From Candidatus Firestoneibacteriota bacterium (GTDB taxonomy: Bacteria; Oederibacteriota; D2-FULL-39-29), in the NCBI GenBank assembly GCA_903928075.1, contig CAIYPD010000018.1, positions 1 to 48,379 on the forward strand: a DNA stretch of 48,379 nucleotides. Reading direction: 5' to 3'. Under the pieces are notes generated by a model. The model saw only the letters and a program-made list of their open reading frames with translations, was not told the DNA's origin and did no database searches. The translations under genes and the position numbers were made by a program. This document shows positions 28,639 to 37,180 of this stretch, piece after piece. How positions within the stretch are numbered: position 1 is the stretch's first letter; each line of letters begins with the position of its first letter.

Positions 28639-29801
28639 TTCTTAGAAGCTATTTCTTTTATCAAACCCAGGGCTATTTCGTTTCTTTGTATCTGGTTGGT
28701 TCCTTCATAAATCTGGGTAATCTTGGCGTCGCGCATCATTTTTTCAACAGGATATTCTTTCATATAACCATAGCCGCCGAGAATCTGCACCGCATCAACC
28801 GTCACCTTCATAGCGACATCGGAACAGTAAAGTTTACTCATGGCGGATTCTTTCGCAAAAGCCTTGGCATCGCCGGCCGCATCTATGGTTTTGGCCGTTG
28901 CATAAAGAAGCGCTCTCGCCGCTTCAACTTCGGTAGCCATATTCGCCAGCATATGTTGTACGGCCTGGAAAGAACTTATCGGCTGCCCGAATTGCTTTCT
29001 CTGTCTGGAATAAGCAAGTGCTTCTTCAAAAGCGCCGGCGGCTATACCCAGTGCCTGTGCCGCAACACCCGGCCTGCTGTTATAAAGCGTGTTGACCGCA
29101 ACGATAGCGCCCATTCCTTCTTTGGCTATTATCTGATCCTTGTGAATTTTGCAATCCTGAAAAACCAGCTCGCGGGTTGCGGAAGCGCGGATACCCATCT
29201 TGTTTTCTTTTTTGCCGAAGGTAAAGCCCGGAGTATCTTTTTCAATAATAAAAGCCGTTAAACCGCGTGAACCCCTGGCCCGGTCCGTAACTGCGATAAC
29301 AGAATAAATCTGCGCTTCGCCGCCGTTCGTTATCCACTGCTTGGTGCCGTTTAGTATATAGTAATCGCCGTCTTTTTTTGCGGTAGTCTGCATACCGAGA
29401 GCGTCAGAACCGGCATTAGCTTCGGTTAAACCGAAAGCCGCGAGATTCTTGCCGGACGCTATATCAGGCAAATATTTTTTCTTCTGGGTATCGGTGGAAA
29501 AAAGCAGAATCGGGAAGGTCCCGAGCGCGGTCGCCGCCATGGAAAGCGCGATGGCCGAACAAACTTTGCTCATTTCTTCAACTGCCAGGCAAAGACCCAT
29601 GATCCCCTTGCCCATACCGCCGTATTCTTCCGGTATATAGAGGCCGCAGAGGCCGGCTTCGCCCATGGCTTTAACTTCGGCAGTGGGGAAATGCCCTTCC
29701 TCGTCATATTTCTCCCTTACGGGTTTAATATATTTTTCGGCGAATTCCTTAGCCGTATCAATGATCATTTGCTGCTCTTCAGTAAAGAAATAGTTCATCA
29801 T
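28635..29801 (-). CDS. Acyl-CoA dehydrogenase (short-chain/butyryl type)
   Basis: 388 residues with the FAD-dependent acyl-CoA dehydrogenase fold. Marks include YGGMGKGIMGLCLAVEEMSK, AAFGLTEANAGSDALGMQTT, YILNGTKQWITNGGEAQIYS, RKQFGQPISSFQAVQHMLA and QILGGYGYMKEYPVEKMMRD. The catalytic Glu is in IYEGTNQIQRNEIA near residue 365, where short- and medium-chain enzymes have it. Placed just before etfB and ferredoxin-etfA, it probably acts as butyryl-CoA dehydrogenase in a bifurcating Bcd-Etf complex, or oxidises acyl-CoA using Etf as acceptor. It starts 13 nt after rnc, so it belongs to the same transcript as fabF-rnc. Chain-length preference cannot be read by eye. Confidence 0.92.
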   Translation of the reverse strand: MMNYFFTEEQQMIIDTAKEFAEKYIKPVREKYDEEGHFPTAEVKAMGEAGLCGLYIPEEYGGMGKGIMGLCLAVEEMSKVCSAIALSMAATALGTFPILLFSTDTQKKKYLPDIASGKNLAAFGLTEANAGSDALGMQTTAKKDGDYYILNGTKQWITNGGEAQIYSVIAVTDRARGSRGLTAFIIEKDTPGFTFGKKENKMGIRASATRELVFQDCKIHKDQIIAKEGMGAIVAVNTLYNSRPGVAAQALGIAAGAFEEALAYSRQRKQFGQPISSFQAVQHMLANMATEVEAARALLYATAKTIDAAGDAKAFAKESAMSKLYCSDVAMKVTVDAVQILGGYGYMKEYPVEKMMRDAKITQIYEGTNQIQRNEIALGLIKEIASKK

Positions 29802-29814
29802 ATCGGCACTCTCC

Positions 29815-30561
29815 TTATATTTTCGTTCTACTTTTTTCTTTTATATCCGCAGGTTTTTTCTTTAGGGCTTCAAGTGCTGCCCTCGCGGCTTCCAGTTCAG
29901 CTTCTTTTTTACTTTTACCGCGGCCTTCACCGAGAATCTCCCCGTTGAAAACAGCTTTTACAAAAAACACCTTCTGGTGTTCGGGCCCTACTTCAGAGAC
30001 CACCTGATAATGCGGCCTTTTTTTATGTTTTTTCTGTATATATTCCTGGAGTTCCGACTTGTAATCTTTTGCTTCCCGCTCGTCAACTACAATTTCATCC
30101 AAAAAGGCCATTCTTAAAAAAACCGAGGCCGGATCCAGACCGCCGTCAAGATATATTCCGCCCGTAAGCGCCTCAAAAACATTGGAAAGAGAGGAGTCCC
30201 TTTGCTGTCCGCCGGAGGCCTCTTCGCCTTTTCCTAAAAGCAGGTACTTTCCCAGCCCCAGCACGGCCGCCGCCTTACTCAAAGACGGTTTACTTACAGC
30301 CAGAGATTTTACCCGGGTTAAAAACCCTTCATTTTCTTTTTCGTATTTTTCGTAAAGAAACCTGTTTGTTACCAGGGCGATAACCGCGTCCCCGAGAAAT
30401 TCCAGGCGCTCGTTAGAGTCCTGACTTGGAATGTGTTTCTCGTTGGCAAAAGAAGTATGCGTAAAAGCTCTAACCAAAAGCTCCGGCTCTTTGAAACGGT
30501 ACCTGATAACTTCTTGAATCTCTTCAAGCCTGGCCGCGCTAATATACTCAGACTTATTCAT
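29815..30561 (-). CDS. rnc: Ribonuclease III
   Basis: 248 residues. The catalytic domain carries the signature [15 protein letters not shown] near residues 50-64 with the Mg-binding Glu and Asp, and a second acidic segment [15 protein letters not shown] near 126-140. The C-terminal double-stranded RNA-binding domain (about 170-238) ends in [19 protein letters not shown]. It cleaves rRNA precursors and structured mRNAs. The start overlaps the fabF stop (ATGA). The pairing acpP-fabF-rnc is widespread in bacteria and supports the assignment. Confidence 0.96.
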   Translation of the reverse strand: MNKSEYISAARLEEIQEVIRYRFKEPELLVRAFTHTSFANEKHIPSQDSNERLEFLGDAVIALVTNRFLYEKYEKENEGFLTRVKSLAVSKPSLSKAAAVLGLGKYLLLGKGEEASGGQQRDSSLSNVFEALTGGIYLDGGLDPASVFLRMAFLDEIVVDEREAKDYKSELQEYIQKKHKKRPHYQVVSEVGPEHQKVFFVKAVFNGEILGEGRGKSKKEAELEAARAALEALKKKPADIKEKSRTKI

Positions 30562-31796
30562 CCAATATATTTTTTAATCGCAACCGTTGCGTTATGGCCG
30601 CCAAACCCGAAGGAGTTGGAAAGCGCATAGTTAATTGTTCTTTGTTTACCTTTATTGGGGACATAGTCCAAGTCACAATTTGGATCGGGATTTTCCAGGT
30701 TTATGGTCGGTGGAATAAAATTATTGTTAATAGAGAGCACTGTCGCAATGAATTCCGCACCGCCGGCCGCGCCGAGTAAATGACCGATCATGGATTTTGT
30801 AGAACTAACAGAAAGCTTGTAAGCATGCTCTTTAAAGACAGTTTTAATGGCCTGGGTTTCGCCGGCATCCCCAAGCGGTGTAGAAGTTCCATGCGCGTTA
30901 ATATAATCATATTCCTCGAGTCTGGCGCCGGAATCATTAATAGCATTTTGCATCGCTCTTGCGCCGCCTTCACCGTTTGGCGGCGGAGCCGTCATGTGAA
31001 AAGCATCGGAGGAAAGGCCGTAGCCCGCCATTTCAGCGTAGATTTTAGCGCCCCGGGCTTTTGCGTGTTCAAGCTCTTCCAGAACTACCATCCCCGAGCC
31101 TTCTCCCATGACAAACCCGTCTCTTTTTAAATCAAAGGGACGGCTCGCACGTTTGGGATCGTCATTCCTGCAGGAGAGCGCCTGGGCAGAGCAAAAGCCT
31201 GCCATGGCGAGTTCGATAATGGTGCTTTCGGAACCCCCCGCGACCATAACATCGGCATCGCCGTACTGAATGTGCCGGTAAGAGGAACCTATACTGTTAT
31301 TACCCGAAGCGCAAGCAGTCACAACACAGGCGCTCGGGCCTTTTAAGCCAAACTGAATTGAAATCATGCCGGAAGCCATATTGGAAATCATCATAGCAAT
31401 AAAAAATGGACTGACCCGGCCGGGGCCTTTTTCGATAAGCGTATAGGTTTGATCCATGAGGGTGGTCAAGCCCCCGATACCGGAACCGACAAAAACTCCC
31501 ATTCTGGAAGTATCTTTTGTCAGATCCAATCCGGAGTCCTTCAAGGCCTGGGACGCAGCGGCTACTGCGTATTGAGTAAAACCGTCCATACGACGCGCGC
31601 TTTTCTTATCAGTATATAAAGTGGGATCAAAACCTTTGACTTCACAGGCAATCTGCGTAGTAAGGCGGGAAGCATCAAAACGCGTTATTTTATCCGCACA
31701 ACTAACCCCGTCACAAAGACTTTTCCAAAAACTATTAACATCGTTACCGGCCGGGGAGATCACCCCAAGACCGGTAACTACGACTCTACGTTTCAT
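30558..31796 (-). CDS. fabF: 3-oxoacyl-[ACP] synthase II
   Basis: 412 residues, elongating condensing enzyme of type II fatty-acid synthesis. The Cys-His-His triad is visible: [15 protein letters not shown] (Cys near 163), [15 protein letters not shown] (His near 302) and [16 protein letters not shown] (His near 338). The N-terminal [15 protein letters not shown] and C-terminal [14 protein letters not shown] are standard. It follows acpP after 16 nt with only a weak GCGGAAG site upstream, suggesting translation coupled to acpP, and overlaps rnc. Confidence 0.97.
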   Translation of the reverse strand: MKRRVVVTGLGVISPAGNDVNSFWKSLCDGVSCADKITRFDASRLTTQIACEVKGFDPTLYTDKKSARRMDGFTQYAVAAASQALKDSGLDLTKDTSRMGVFVGSGIGGLTTLMDQTYTLIEKGPGRVSPFFIAMMISNMASGMISIQFGLKGPSACVVTACASGNNSIGSSYRHIQYGDADVMVAGGSESTIIELAMAGFCSAQALSCRNDDPKRASRPFDLKRDGFVMGEGSGMVVLEELEHAKARGAKIYAEMAGYGLSSDAFHMTAPPPNGEGGARAMQNAINDSGARLEEYDYINAHGTSTPLGDAGETQAIKTVFKEHAYKLSVSSTKSMIGHLLGAAGGAEFIATVLSINNNFIPPTINLENPDPNCDLDYVPNKGKQRTINYALSNSFGFGGHNATVAIKKYIG

Positions 31797-31812
31797 AATT
31801 TAACGCTTCCGC

Positions 31813-32052
31813 TTAAGAATTGGTCTTTTCTTTCAGGTATGCAACAACATTAGAGACCGCCTTGATCTTTTCGGCGTCTGTATCCGGTATTTCAATACCG
31901 AATTCTTCCTCAAATGCCATCACGAGTTCGACGGTATCAAGTGAATCTGCGCCCAAATCATCAACAAACGATGCGGTCGGGGTAACCTGGGACTCTTCTA
32001 CGCCCAGTTGCTCAACTATGATTTTTTTTACTCTCTCTTCAATAGTAGCCAT
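31813..32052 (-). CDS. acpP: Acyl carrier protein
   Basis: 79 residues, acidic four-helix protein. The phosphopantetheine site is Ser 37 in [15 protein letters not shown]. The acidic recognition helix [15 protein letters not shown] is intact. AGGAGG lies seven bases before the ATG. It is the first gene behind a strong promoter (32226-32198) and an about 139-base untranslated leader, so acpP-fabF-rnc can be expressed separately from the plsX-fabHDG genes upstream. Confidence 0.97.
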   Translation of the reverse strand: MATIEERVKKIIVEQLGVEESQVTPTASFVDDLGADSLDTVELVMAFEEEFGIEIPDTDAEKIKAVSNVVAYLKEKTNS

Positions 32053-32191
32053 GGTAATGCCTCCTTATTTTTAACTTCAAACTTAAGCGGTATACCTCTG
32101 CCACTTTAAGTAAATAACCTAAACCATCGACTCAACTTGTGGCCAAGCCGAGCAGTCTAGTTCCTACACGGGGGATATCCTCCGTTTAAGA
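32053..32191 (-). promoter_or_regulatory. Long structured 5' leader of acpP
   Basis: The predicted transcript start near 32191 leaves a leader of about 139 bases. Near its 5' end is the near-palindrome CGGAGGATATCCCCCG (one mismatch, plus 32169-32184), which could be an operator at the start site or a 5' hairpin. Close to the ribosome site ACTTAA (32081-32086) pairs with TTAAGT (32106-32111) and encloses GGTATACC. I do not match it to a known riboswitch or a FapR-type operator. Confidence 0.45.
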
Positions 32192-32197
32192 TTACAT

Positions 32198-32226
32198 ATT
32201 CTAATGAACAAAACAAACTTTGTCAA
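32198..32226 (-). promoter_or_regulatory. Strong sigma-70-type promoter of acpP-fabF-rnc
   Basis: TTGACA (32226-32221), exactly 17 bases, TAGAAT (32203-32198) on the minus strand. The -35 is the full consensus and the -10 differs in one base. Confidence 0.85.
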
Positions 32227-32497
32227 GGATTATTTTGATTTTTCAACTAAAAAACCCTTATATTTTAATGCTTTTGTTAGATTTTCCCTTTTTTACACCC
32301 AAAACCAACCCTCTAAAGGCACTTTCGCCTTTTTTATCATTTTTTCTGTATTGTTTAGAATTCGACTTACCTTAGTGTCCATATTTTATAATTGTCACCC
32401 GTAACTCTTTAAAGCACTACCCGCCTCAGGAGGGCCAATCTTTTTGCCTGCCGGCCGTTACTTTGGAGGGGAGGGGGTAAGTGTTTCGAGCTTGCCC
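32227..32497. other. Gap between acpP promoter and fabG, with a plus-oriented hairpin
   Basis: No gene is supported here. The stretch is AT-rich except for a purine-rich part near 32460-32480. A hairpin AAAGGC-ACTTTC-GCCTTT (32315-32332) is followed by T-runs only on the plus strand, so as a terminator it points away from the neighbouring genes. No clear terminator for fabG is seen on the minus strand. Confidence 0.5.
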
Positions 32498-33244
32498 TTA
32501 AGACATTACCATCCCGCCGTCTATCGCAATAACCTGACCCGTAACATAGTCAGCCAGCGGAGAGGCAAGAAAAAGAACAACATTCGCCACATCCTGCGGC
32601 TGCCCCATCCTATTTAGCGGGACAAATTTCAGCATCGCCAGGCGTTGTTCTTCGGTGAGCTTATCGGTCATTGCTGTCTGTATATAGCCCGGTGCCACCG
32701 CATTTACATTAATATTCCGGTTGGCATATTCTTTGGCAATGGAGCGGGTAATACCAAGAACACCGGCTTTGGAAGCGGCGTAGTTGACCTGACCCGCGTT
32801 TCCCATAAGGCCTATTACCGAAGAAATGTTGATAATTCTGCCGTATCTGGCTTTCATCATGGCCTTGACCGCGGCTTTTGTGCAGTTAAAGGTGCCTTTT
32901 AAATTTATAGAAATAACCAGATCCCAGTCCTGCTCGCTCATCCTGATTAAAAGTCCGTCCCTGGTTACACCGGCATTATTCACTAAAATATCAAGTTTCC
33001 CGAGATCTTTGACCACGCTCTCAATAAGAGAGTCGCATTCCGCCGCAACCGAAACATTGGTCTTATAGGCTGTGGATTTTACACCGAGTGCCGAAATCTC
33101 TTTGGCGGTCTCCTGCGCCTTCTCCAGGTTTACATCACAAATCGCAACATGCGCCCCTTCTCTAGCCAGAGTTTCGGCAATTGCTTTCCCTATGCCCTGC
33201 GCCGCTCCCGTTACCAGCGCAACTTTATCTTTTAACATAGCCAT
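32498..33244 (-). CDS. fabG: 3-oxoacyl-[ACP] reductase
   Basis: 248-residue short-chain dehydrogenase that uses NADPH to reduce 3-oxoacyl-ACP. The cofactor loop VTGAAQGIGKAIAETLA, the NNAG motif (ILVNNAGVTRDGL), and the Ser-Tyr-Lys triad (NISSVIGLMGNAGQVNYAAS, Ser near 139, Tyr near 152, Lys near 156) are intact. The ending GQVIAIDGGMVM is typical. GGAGGG lies seven bases before the ATG. It follows fabD by 90 nt and closes the upstream fab operon; acpP follows after 445 nt with its own promoter. Confidence 0.97.
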   Translation of the reverse strand: MAMLKDKVALVTGAAQGIGKAIAETLAREGAHVAICDVNLEKAQETAKEISALGVKSTAYKTNVSVAAECDSLIESVVKDLGKLDILVNNAGVTRDGLLIRMSEQDWDLVISINLKGTFNCTKAAVKAMMKARYGRIINISSVIGLMGNAGQVNYAASKAGVLGITRSIAKEYANRNINVNAVAPGYIQTAMTDKLTEEQRLAMLKFVPLNRMGQPQDVANVVLFLASPLADYVTGQVIAIDGGMVMS

Positions 33245-33334
33245 AACAGCACCCTCCGCTAAATAAATTTCGAATTACCAACAAAAAAAGACACCGGATC
33301 CCGGATCTTAGTCCGGGATGAAATACCTGTTCGG

Positions 33335-34249
33335 TTATTTCATTTCGGTTTTAAATTTCTCCAGGGTTTCCGTGTTTTCTACATTATACACTCTGGCTTC
33401 CTTTTTAATCTTCCGGACTAAGCCCGAAAGAACTTTGCCGGGCCCGACTTCAACAAATAAGTCAACACCGTCTTTTAACATTCTATTGATTGTATCTTCC
33501 CAGAGAACGCTTGAAACTACCTGCTTTATCAGAAGTTCTTTTGCCGAATTACCGTCTTTGATATAATCGGCGGTGACATTTGAAATGACCGCTATGCGCG
33601 GAGCTGTGAACTTTACTTTATCTAACTCGGCTGCCAGTTTTTCCTGTGCCGGCTTCATGAGTGAGGAATGAAACGGCCCGCTTACGGCAAGAGGTATGGC
33701 TTTTCCGCCTGCGGACTTTGCCAGTTTGCACATTTCTTCGACGCCTTCTTTGGTGCCGGAAACAACTATTTGACCAGGTGAATTATAATTTGCCGGCGAC
33801 ACAAGCCCGACTCGCAGGGCTTCTTTGCAAAGCTGTTCGACTTTCTCTCTGGGCAGCATGAGGATAGCCGCCATGGTTCCGCCAAAAGAGGCATTCATAA
33901 ACTCGCCCCGTTTCCGGACTATTTTTACGGCCTCGCTAAAATCAAGGCTTCCGGCGGCCACAAGAGCGGAATATTCGCCCAGTGAATGACCGGCCACAAG
34001 ATCCGGTTTAATAAAAGGCAGGACTTCCTGCAAGATAGCAATAGTTGTCGTAAGTATAGCCGGCTGGGCGTTTTCCGTATTCTTTAAAACATCATCCGGG
34101 CCCAAAAAGCATATATCAGAAATCTTTTTCCCGAGAGCCGCGTCCGCCGCATCATAGATGCTTTTTGCTTTGGCAAACTTTCCAAAAAACTCCGCGCCCA
34201 TTCCCACGGTTTGCGAACCCTGCCCCGGGAAAAGAAAAGCTGTCTTCAT
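33335..34249 (-). CDS. fabD: Malonyl-CoA:ACP transacylase
   Basis: 304 residues. Loads malonyl onto ACP. FLFPGQGSQTVGMG opens the protein; the nucleophile Ser is in VAGHSLGEYSALVAAG near 91 and the His in SGPFHSSLMKPAQEKL near 195; VEVGPGKVLSGLVRK ends the core. The ATG at 34249 overlaps the fabH stop (ATGA) and has AGGTGG five bases upstream. A GTG three codons earlier would give a longer form, but the overlap pattern used throughout this operon favours the ATG. Confidence 0.96.
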   Translation of the reverse strand: MKTAFLFPGQGSQTVGMGAEFFGKFAKAKSIYDAADAALGKKISDICFLGPDDVLKNTENAQPAILTTTIAILQEVLPFIKPDLVAGHSLGEYSALVAAGSLDFSEAVKIVRKRGEFMNASFGGTMAAILMLPREKVEQLCKEALRVGLVSPANYNSPGQIVVSGTKEGVEEMCKLAKSAGGKAIPLAVSGPFHSSLMKPAQEKLAAELDKVKFTAPRIAVISNVTADYIKDGNSAKELLIKQVVSSVLWEDTINRMLKDGVDLFVEVGPGKVLSGLVRKIKKEARVYNVENTETLEKFKTEMK

Positions 34250-35235
34250 ATGGACCACCTTATCACCGCGGCGCCCATGGTAAAGCCCGCGCCAAAGGCC
34301 GTAATTACCAGGATATCGCCTTTTTTTAATTTTCCGGAAGCATAGGCTTCGGTCATGGCTATAGGAATAGATGCCGAGGAGGTATTTCCGTATTTATCAA
34401 GATTAATAAATACCTTCTCCGGCGGAAGCTTCATGCGCTTGGCTATAGATTCAATTATACGGATATTCGCTTGATGGGGAATAACCAGAGAAACATCCTC
34501 GTATTTTAAACCGGCCTTATTCAAGGCGGCATCTATCGCTCTTTCCATCCCCTTGACGGCGTTTTTAAAGACTTCATTGCCTTCCATTTTTATGAAATTA
34601 GTCCGTTGTTCCAACACTTCGACGGAAAATGGTGTCCGCGAGCCGCCTGCCGGGACCTGAAGTAAATGAGTTTTAGAAGCATCCGAAAATATATGTGACG
34701 AAAGCACGCCGGTATCTTCTTCTGTAGCTTGAAGCACTACCGCGCCGGCGCCGTCCCCAAAGAGCACGCAGGTATTTCTGTCGGTCCAGTCGGTAAGTTT
34801 TGAAAGACAGTCCGCGCCTATTACTAAAATATTTTTGGCTTCCCCACTGGCAATCATTCCTTTTGCCAGGGAAAGTCCGTAAATAAATCCGGAGCAAGCC
34901 GCGCTTAAGTCAAAGGCGGCCGCCTTTACGGCTTTAATATTATTTTGTACAAAGCAGGCCGTTGACGGAAAGAACATATCCGGCGAGACGGTGCCGACCA
35001 TTATTAAATCAATTTCCTCGGGGCCAATTTTAGCCATTTCAAGCGCTTTTAAGGCCGCCCCGGTTGCGAGATCTGAAGTCGCGGTTTTTTCGTCGGCAAT
35101 ATGCCGTTCGGACATGCCGGTACGGCTCTTTATCCATTCATCAGAAGTCTCTACTATCTTTTCAAGATCTTTATTGGTTAATATTTTTTCAGGAGCGGTA
35201 AAACCCACTCCAATAATTTTAGACTTTATATTCAT
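34246..35235 (-). CDS. fabH: 3-oxoacyl-[ACP] synthase III
   Basis: 329 residues, the priming condensing enzyme that joins acyl-CoA and malonyl-ACP. The Cys-His-Asn triad is present: FDLSAACSGFIYGLS (Cys near 112), VIPHQANIRIIESIA (His near 254) and LDKYGNTSSASIPIA (Asn near 283). The start overlaps the plsX stop (ATGA) and its own stop overlaps fabD. If the organism makes branched fatty acids, the local ilv genes could supply primers, but primer choice cannot be told from the sequence. Confidence 0.97.
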   Translation of the reverse strand: MNIKSKIIGVGFTAPEKILTNKDLEKIVETSDEWIKSRTGMSERHIADEKTATSDLATGAALKALEMAKIGPEEIDLIMVGTVSPDMFFPSTACFVQNNIKAVKAAAFDLSAACSGFIYGLSLAKGMIASGEAKNILVIGADCLSKLTDWTDRNTCVLFGDGAGAVVLQATEEDTGVLSSHIFSDASKTHLLQVPAGGSRTPFSVEVLEQRTNFIKMEGNEVFKNAVKGMERAIDAALNKAGLKYEDVSLVIPHQANIRIIESIAKRMKLPPEKVFINLDKYGNTSSASIPIAMTEAYASGKLKKGDILVITAFGAGFTMGAAVIRWSI

Positions 35236-36257
35236 TCTGCCTCCGCATATTTTTTAATCTCTTCTTCTATATGTTTATGGACGAGACTGCCGCTGCTTTG
35301 CGCCGCATTTGCTATGGCGCTCCTGATAGCTTTAGCATTGGCGCCGCCGTGGCTCTTAAAAATATTTCCGTTTACCCCGAGCAAAGGCGCGCAGCCGACT
35401 TCATCATAATCGACCTTTTTCATAAGACCTTTTATGACCGGTTTCATCAGATACCCGCCTATTTTTGTAAAAATACCCTGTTTCGTGATATCTTTCTTCA
35501 TAATCACCACGAGGTTTTTGGCAAAAGATTCCGCAAATTTTAGCACAATATTGCCTACAAAACCGTCGCAAATAACCACATGGGCCTTTCCTGCAAGTAT
35601 TTCGTTGCCTTCAATATTACCCACAAAATTAAGGTCGCTTTGCTTAATAAGTTTTGCAGCCTCCAGTACCAGCTCATTGCCTTTTGTCTCCTCCTCTCCG
35701 ATATTCAATATTCCTATCTTTGGATTTTTTACCCCAAAGACATATTTACAATACAGACTCCCCATAACGGCAAACTGCTGGAGATGTTTTGGTTTGCAAA
35801 CCGTATTCGCGCCGACATCAAGTATCAGCATTCTCCCCAGCGGAGAAGGAAAAACGGCTGCAATTGAAGGTCTTGCGACGCCTTTTATACGGCCCAGTTC
35901 GAAAAGCGAGGCCGCCATTAAAGCCCCGGTATTTCCGGAAGAAACCAAGGCATTGGCTTCATGATTTTTTACAAGACCGATAGCAACAAGCAGGGAAGAA
36001 TCTTTTTTATTTTTAAACGCGTCGATCGGAGACTCGTGCATGCCTACAACCTGTGACGCATGCCGGATACTTATGGGAAGGTTTTTTACTTTATAGGTGA
36101 TATGATGCTTCGCAGCAATCTTAAGGCACTCGGTTAATCTGTTTTTATCGCCGCAAAGAATTACTTCTATGCCGTATTCTTTCGCGGCAAGAACAGCACC
36201 TTCCACCAACGCGTAGGGCGCATTATCACCGCCCATTGCATCAAGAGCAATTTTCAT
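35232..36257 (-). CDS. plsX: Phosphate acyltransferase PlsX
   Basis: 341 residues. Converts acyl-ACP to acyl phosphate for phospholipid synthesis. Family marks: MKIALDAMGGDNAPYALVEG, ALVSSGNTGALMAASLFELG, RPSIAAVFPS, ILDVGANTVCKPKHLQQFAV, NIGEEETKGNELVLEAAKLI and NFVGNIEGNEIL. The start has no strong ribosome site; it lies 40 nt after rpmF, and the order yceD-rpmF-plsX-fabH is common across bacteria. The partner PlsY is not in the window. Confidence 0.96.
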   Translation of the reverse strand: MKIALDAMGGDNAPYALVEGAVLAAKEYGIEVILCGDKNRLTECLKIAAKHHITYKVKNLPISIRHASQVVGMHESPIDAFKNKKDSSLLVAIGLVKNHEANALVSSGNTGALMAASLFELGRIKGVARPSIAAVFPSPLGRMLILDVGANTVCKPKHLQQFAVMGSLYCKYVFGVKNPKIGILNIGEEETKGNELVLEAAKLIKQSDLNFVGNIEGNEILAGKAHVVICDGFVGNIVLKFAESFAKNLVVIMKKDITKQGIFTKIGGYLMKPVIKGLMKKVDYDEVGCAPLLGVNGNIFKSHGGANAKAIRSAIANAAQSSGSLVHKHIEEEIKKYAEAE

Positions 36258-36297
36258 GGGATTTTACCGGCGGGACCGCTTTGGCAGCCCCTTTCGG

Positions 36298-36471
36298 TTA
36301 TACATCCATTACTTCTTTTTTTCCGTAATAACCGCAATTTTCACAGACTCGATGCGGTAGCTTCGACTGTTTACATTGCGGGCAAACGGAAAGCATAGGG
36401 CTCTTTAATTTCCACTGGGACCTTCTGTGATCCCTTCTTGATGCAGAAAATCTTCTCTTCGGATTTGCCAT
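36298..36471 (-). CDS. rpmF: Ribosomal protein bL32
   Basis: 57 residues, a component of the large ribosomal subunit. Starts MANPKRRFSASRRDHRRSQW and has the zinc-binding four-Cys form VCPQCKQSKLPHRVCENCG. The ending GYYGKKEVM is typical. AGGAGG stands six bases before the ATG. It lies 11 nt after yceD, the usual order. The zinc form implies that a Cys-free paralogue may exist elsewhere for zinc starvation. Confidence 0.97.
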   Translation of the reverse strand: MANPKRRFSASRRDHRRSQWKLKSPMLSVCPQCKQSKLPHRVCENCGYYGKKEVMDV

Positions 36472-36482
36472 GAACTTCCTCC

Positions 36483-37013
36483 TTACATTTTACCTTTTTT
36501 CGCTTCTGCGTCTTTTATCAGTTTTTTTAATTCTGCAAACGGTTTTATAGTCCCGGTTTTACAGGTGCACTTTTCTTTATTTAAGTTTTTATTGCATCCC
36601 GGACAAATGCCTTTGCATTTTTCGCTGCAGACAGCTTTTTCCGGAACAGCCAGCAGTACGGCCTGCCTTATATCATCATACAGGTCCAGTGTGTCTTTCG
36701 AAAGCAGTTCTTCGTCAAGAGCCTCTTTGTTCAGTTCCCCGCCGGGAAAAGCTTCGCCTTTGACATATTTATGGTTAAAAGCGTAATCTATTTTTCCTTT
36801 AAAAGCACAGCCGCAACTTGCGCAAATCGTCTCAAAGCCGCATTTAACCCGTCCGGAAACAGTTAACTTTTCGTCCATATTATTCACTTGGACGGAGGCA
36901 AGTATCGGGGCTTTAAATTTTAAATCTTCTATTTCTATTCCGAGTTTTTCGGCCGTCTCGCTAATTTCGTATGACGAAACACCTTCACGGAGTGTTTTAA
37001 TGTCTATAATCAT
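36483..37013 (-). CDS. yceD: DUF177/YceD-family protein
   Basis: 176 residues. Family of proteins linked to 23S rRNA accumulation and nearly always placed before rpmF. Here the C-terminal family motif is clear (EKCKGICPGCNKNL), and there is an additional Cys group in the middle (FETICASCGCAF) with more Cys near the end, so it may bind zinc. The N-terminal SSYEISETAEKLGI is also typical. The ATG has AAGG seven bases upstream and follows a good promoter after a leader of about 15 bases; it leads the rpmF-plsX-fab operon. Confidence 0.92.
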   Translation of the reverse strand: MIIDIKTLREGVSSYEISETAEKLGIEIEDLKFKAPILASVQVNNMDEKLTVSGRVKCGFETICASCGCAFKGKIDYAFNHKYVKGEAFPGGELNKEALDEELLSKDTLDLYDDIRQAVLLAVPEKAVCSEKCKGICPGCNKNLNKEKCTCKTGTIKPFAELKKLIKDAEAKKGKM

Positions 37014-37034
37014 TTTTAAGCCTTGTAAAGTTCC

Positions 37035-37063
37035 ATTGTACAGGAATATACAGTGGAAGTCAA
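37035..37063 (-). promoter_or_regulatory. Sigma-70-type promoter of yceD-rpmF-plsX-fab operon
   Basis: TTGACT (37063-37058), 17 bases, TACAAT (37040-37035) on the minus strand, the same hexamer pair as before the IPT gene. Predicted start is near 37028. Confidence 0.8.
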
Positions 37064-37132
37064 GTACCTCAATTCAAAAATAAAAGAAACAGCCCAAAAA
37101 AGCCTGAAAATCAAAGCTCCGCGCCGACATAA

Positions 37133-37164
37133 TAAAAATGGGTGACAAAATCTCTGTCACCCAT
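37133..37164 (-). terminator. Strong intrinsic terminator
   Basis: Perfect 10-bp arms ATGGGTGACA and TGTCACCCAT around a 7-base loop, followed on the minus strand by TTTTTATT. It lies 17 bases after the stop of the gene at 37181 and before the yceD promoter. Confidence 0.93.
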
Positions 37165-37180
37165 TTAAGCTCTATTTCTT

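Noticed and set aside
32204-32404. Plus-strand open frame of 66 codons in the acpP-fabG gap
   Set aside because: No ribosome site, low-complexity Phe/Lys-rich product, and it overlaps the acpP promoter; treated as chance.
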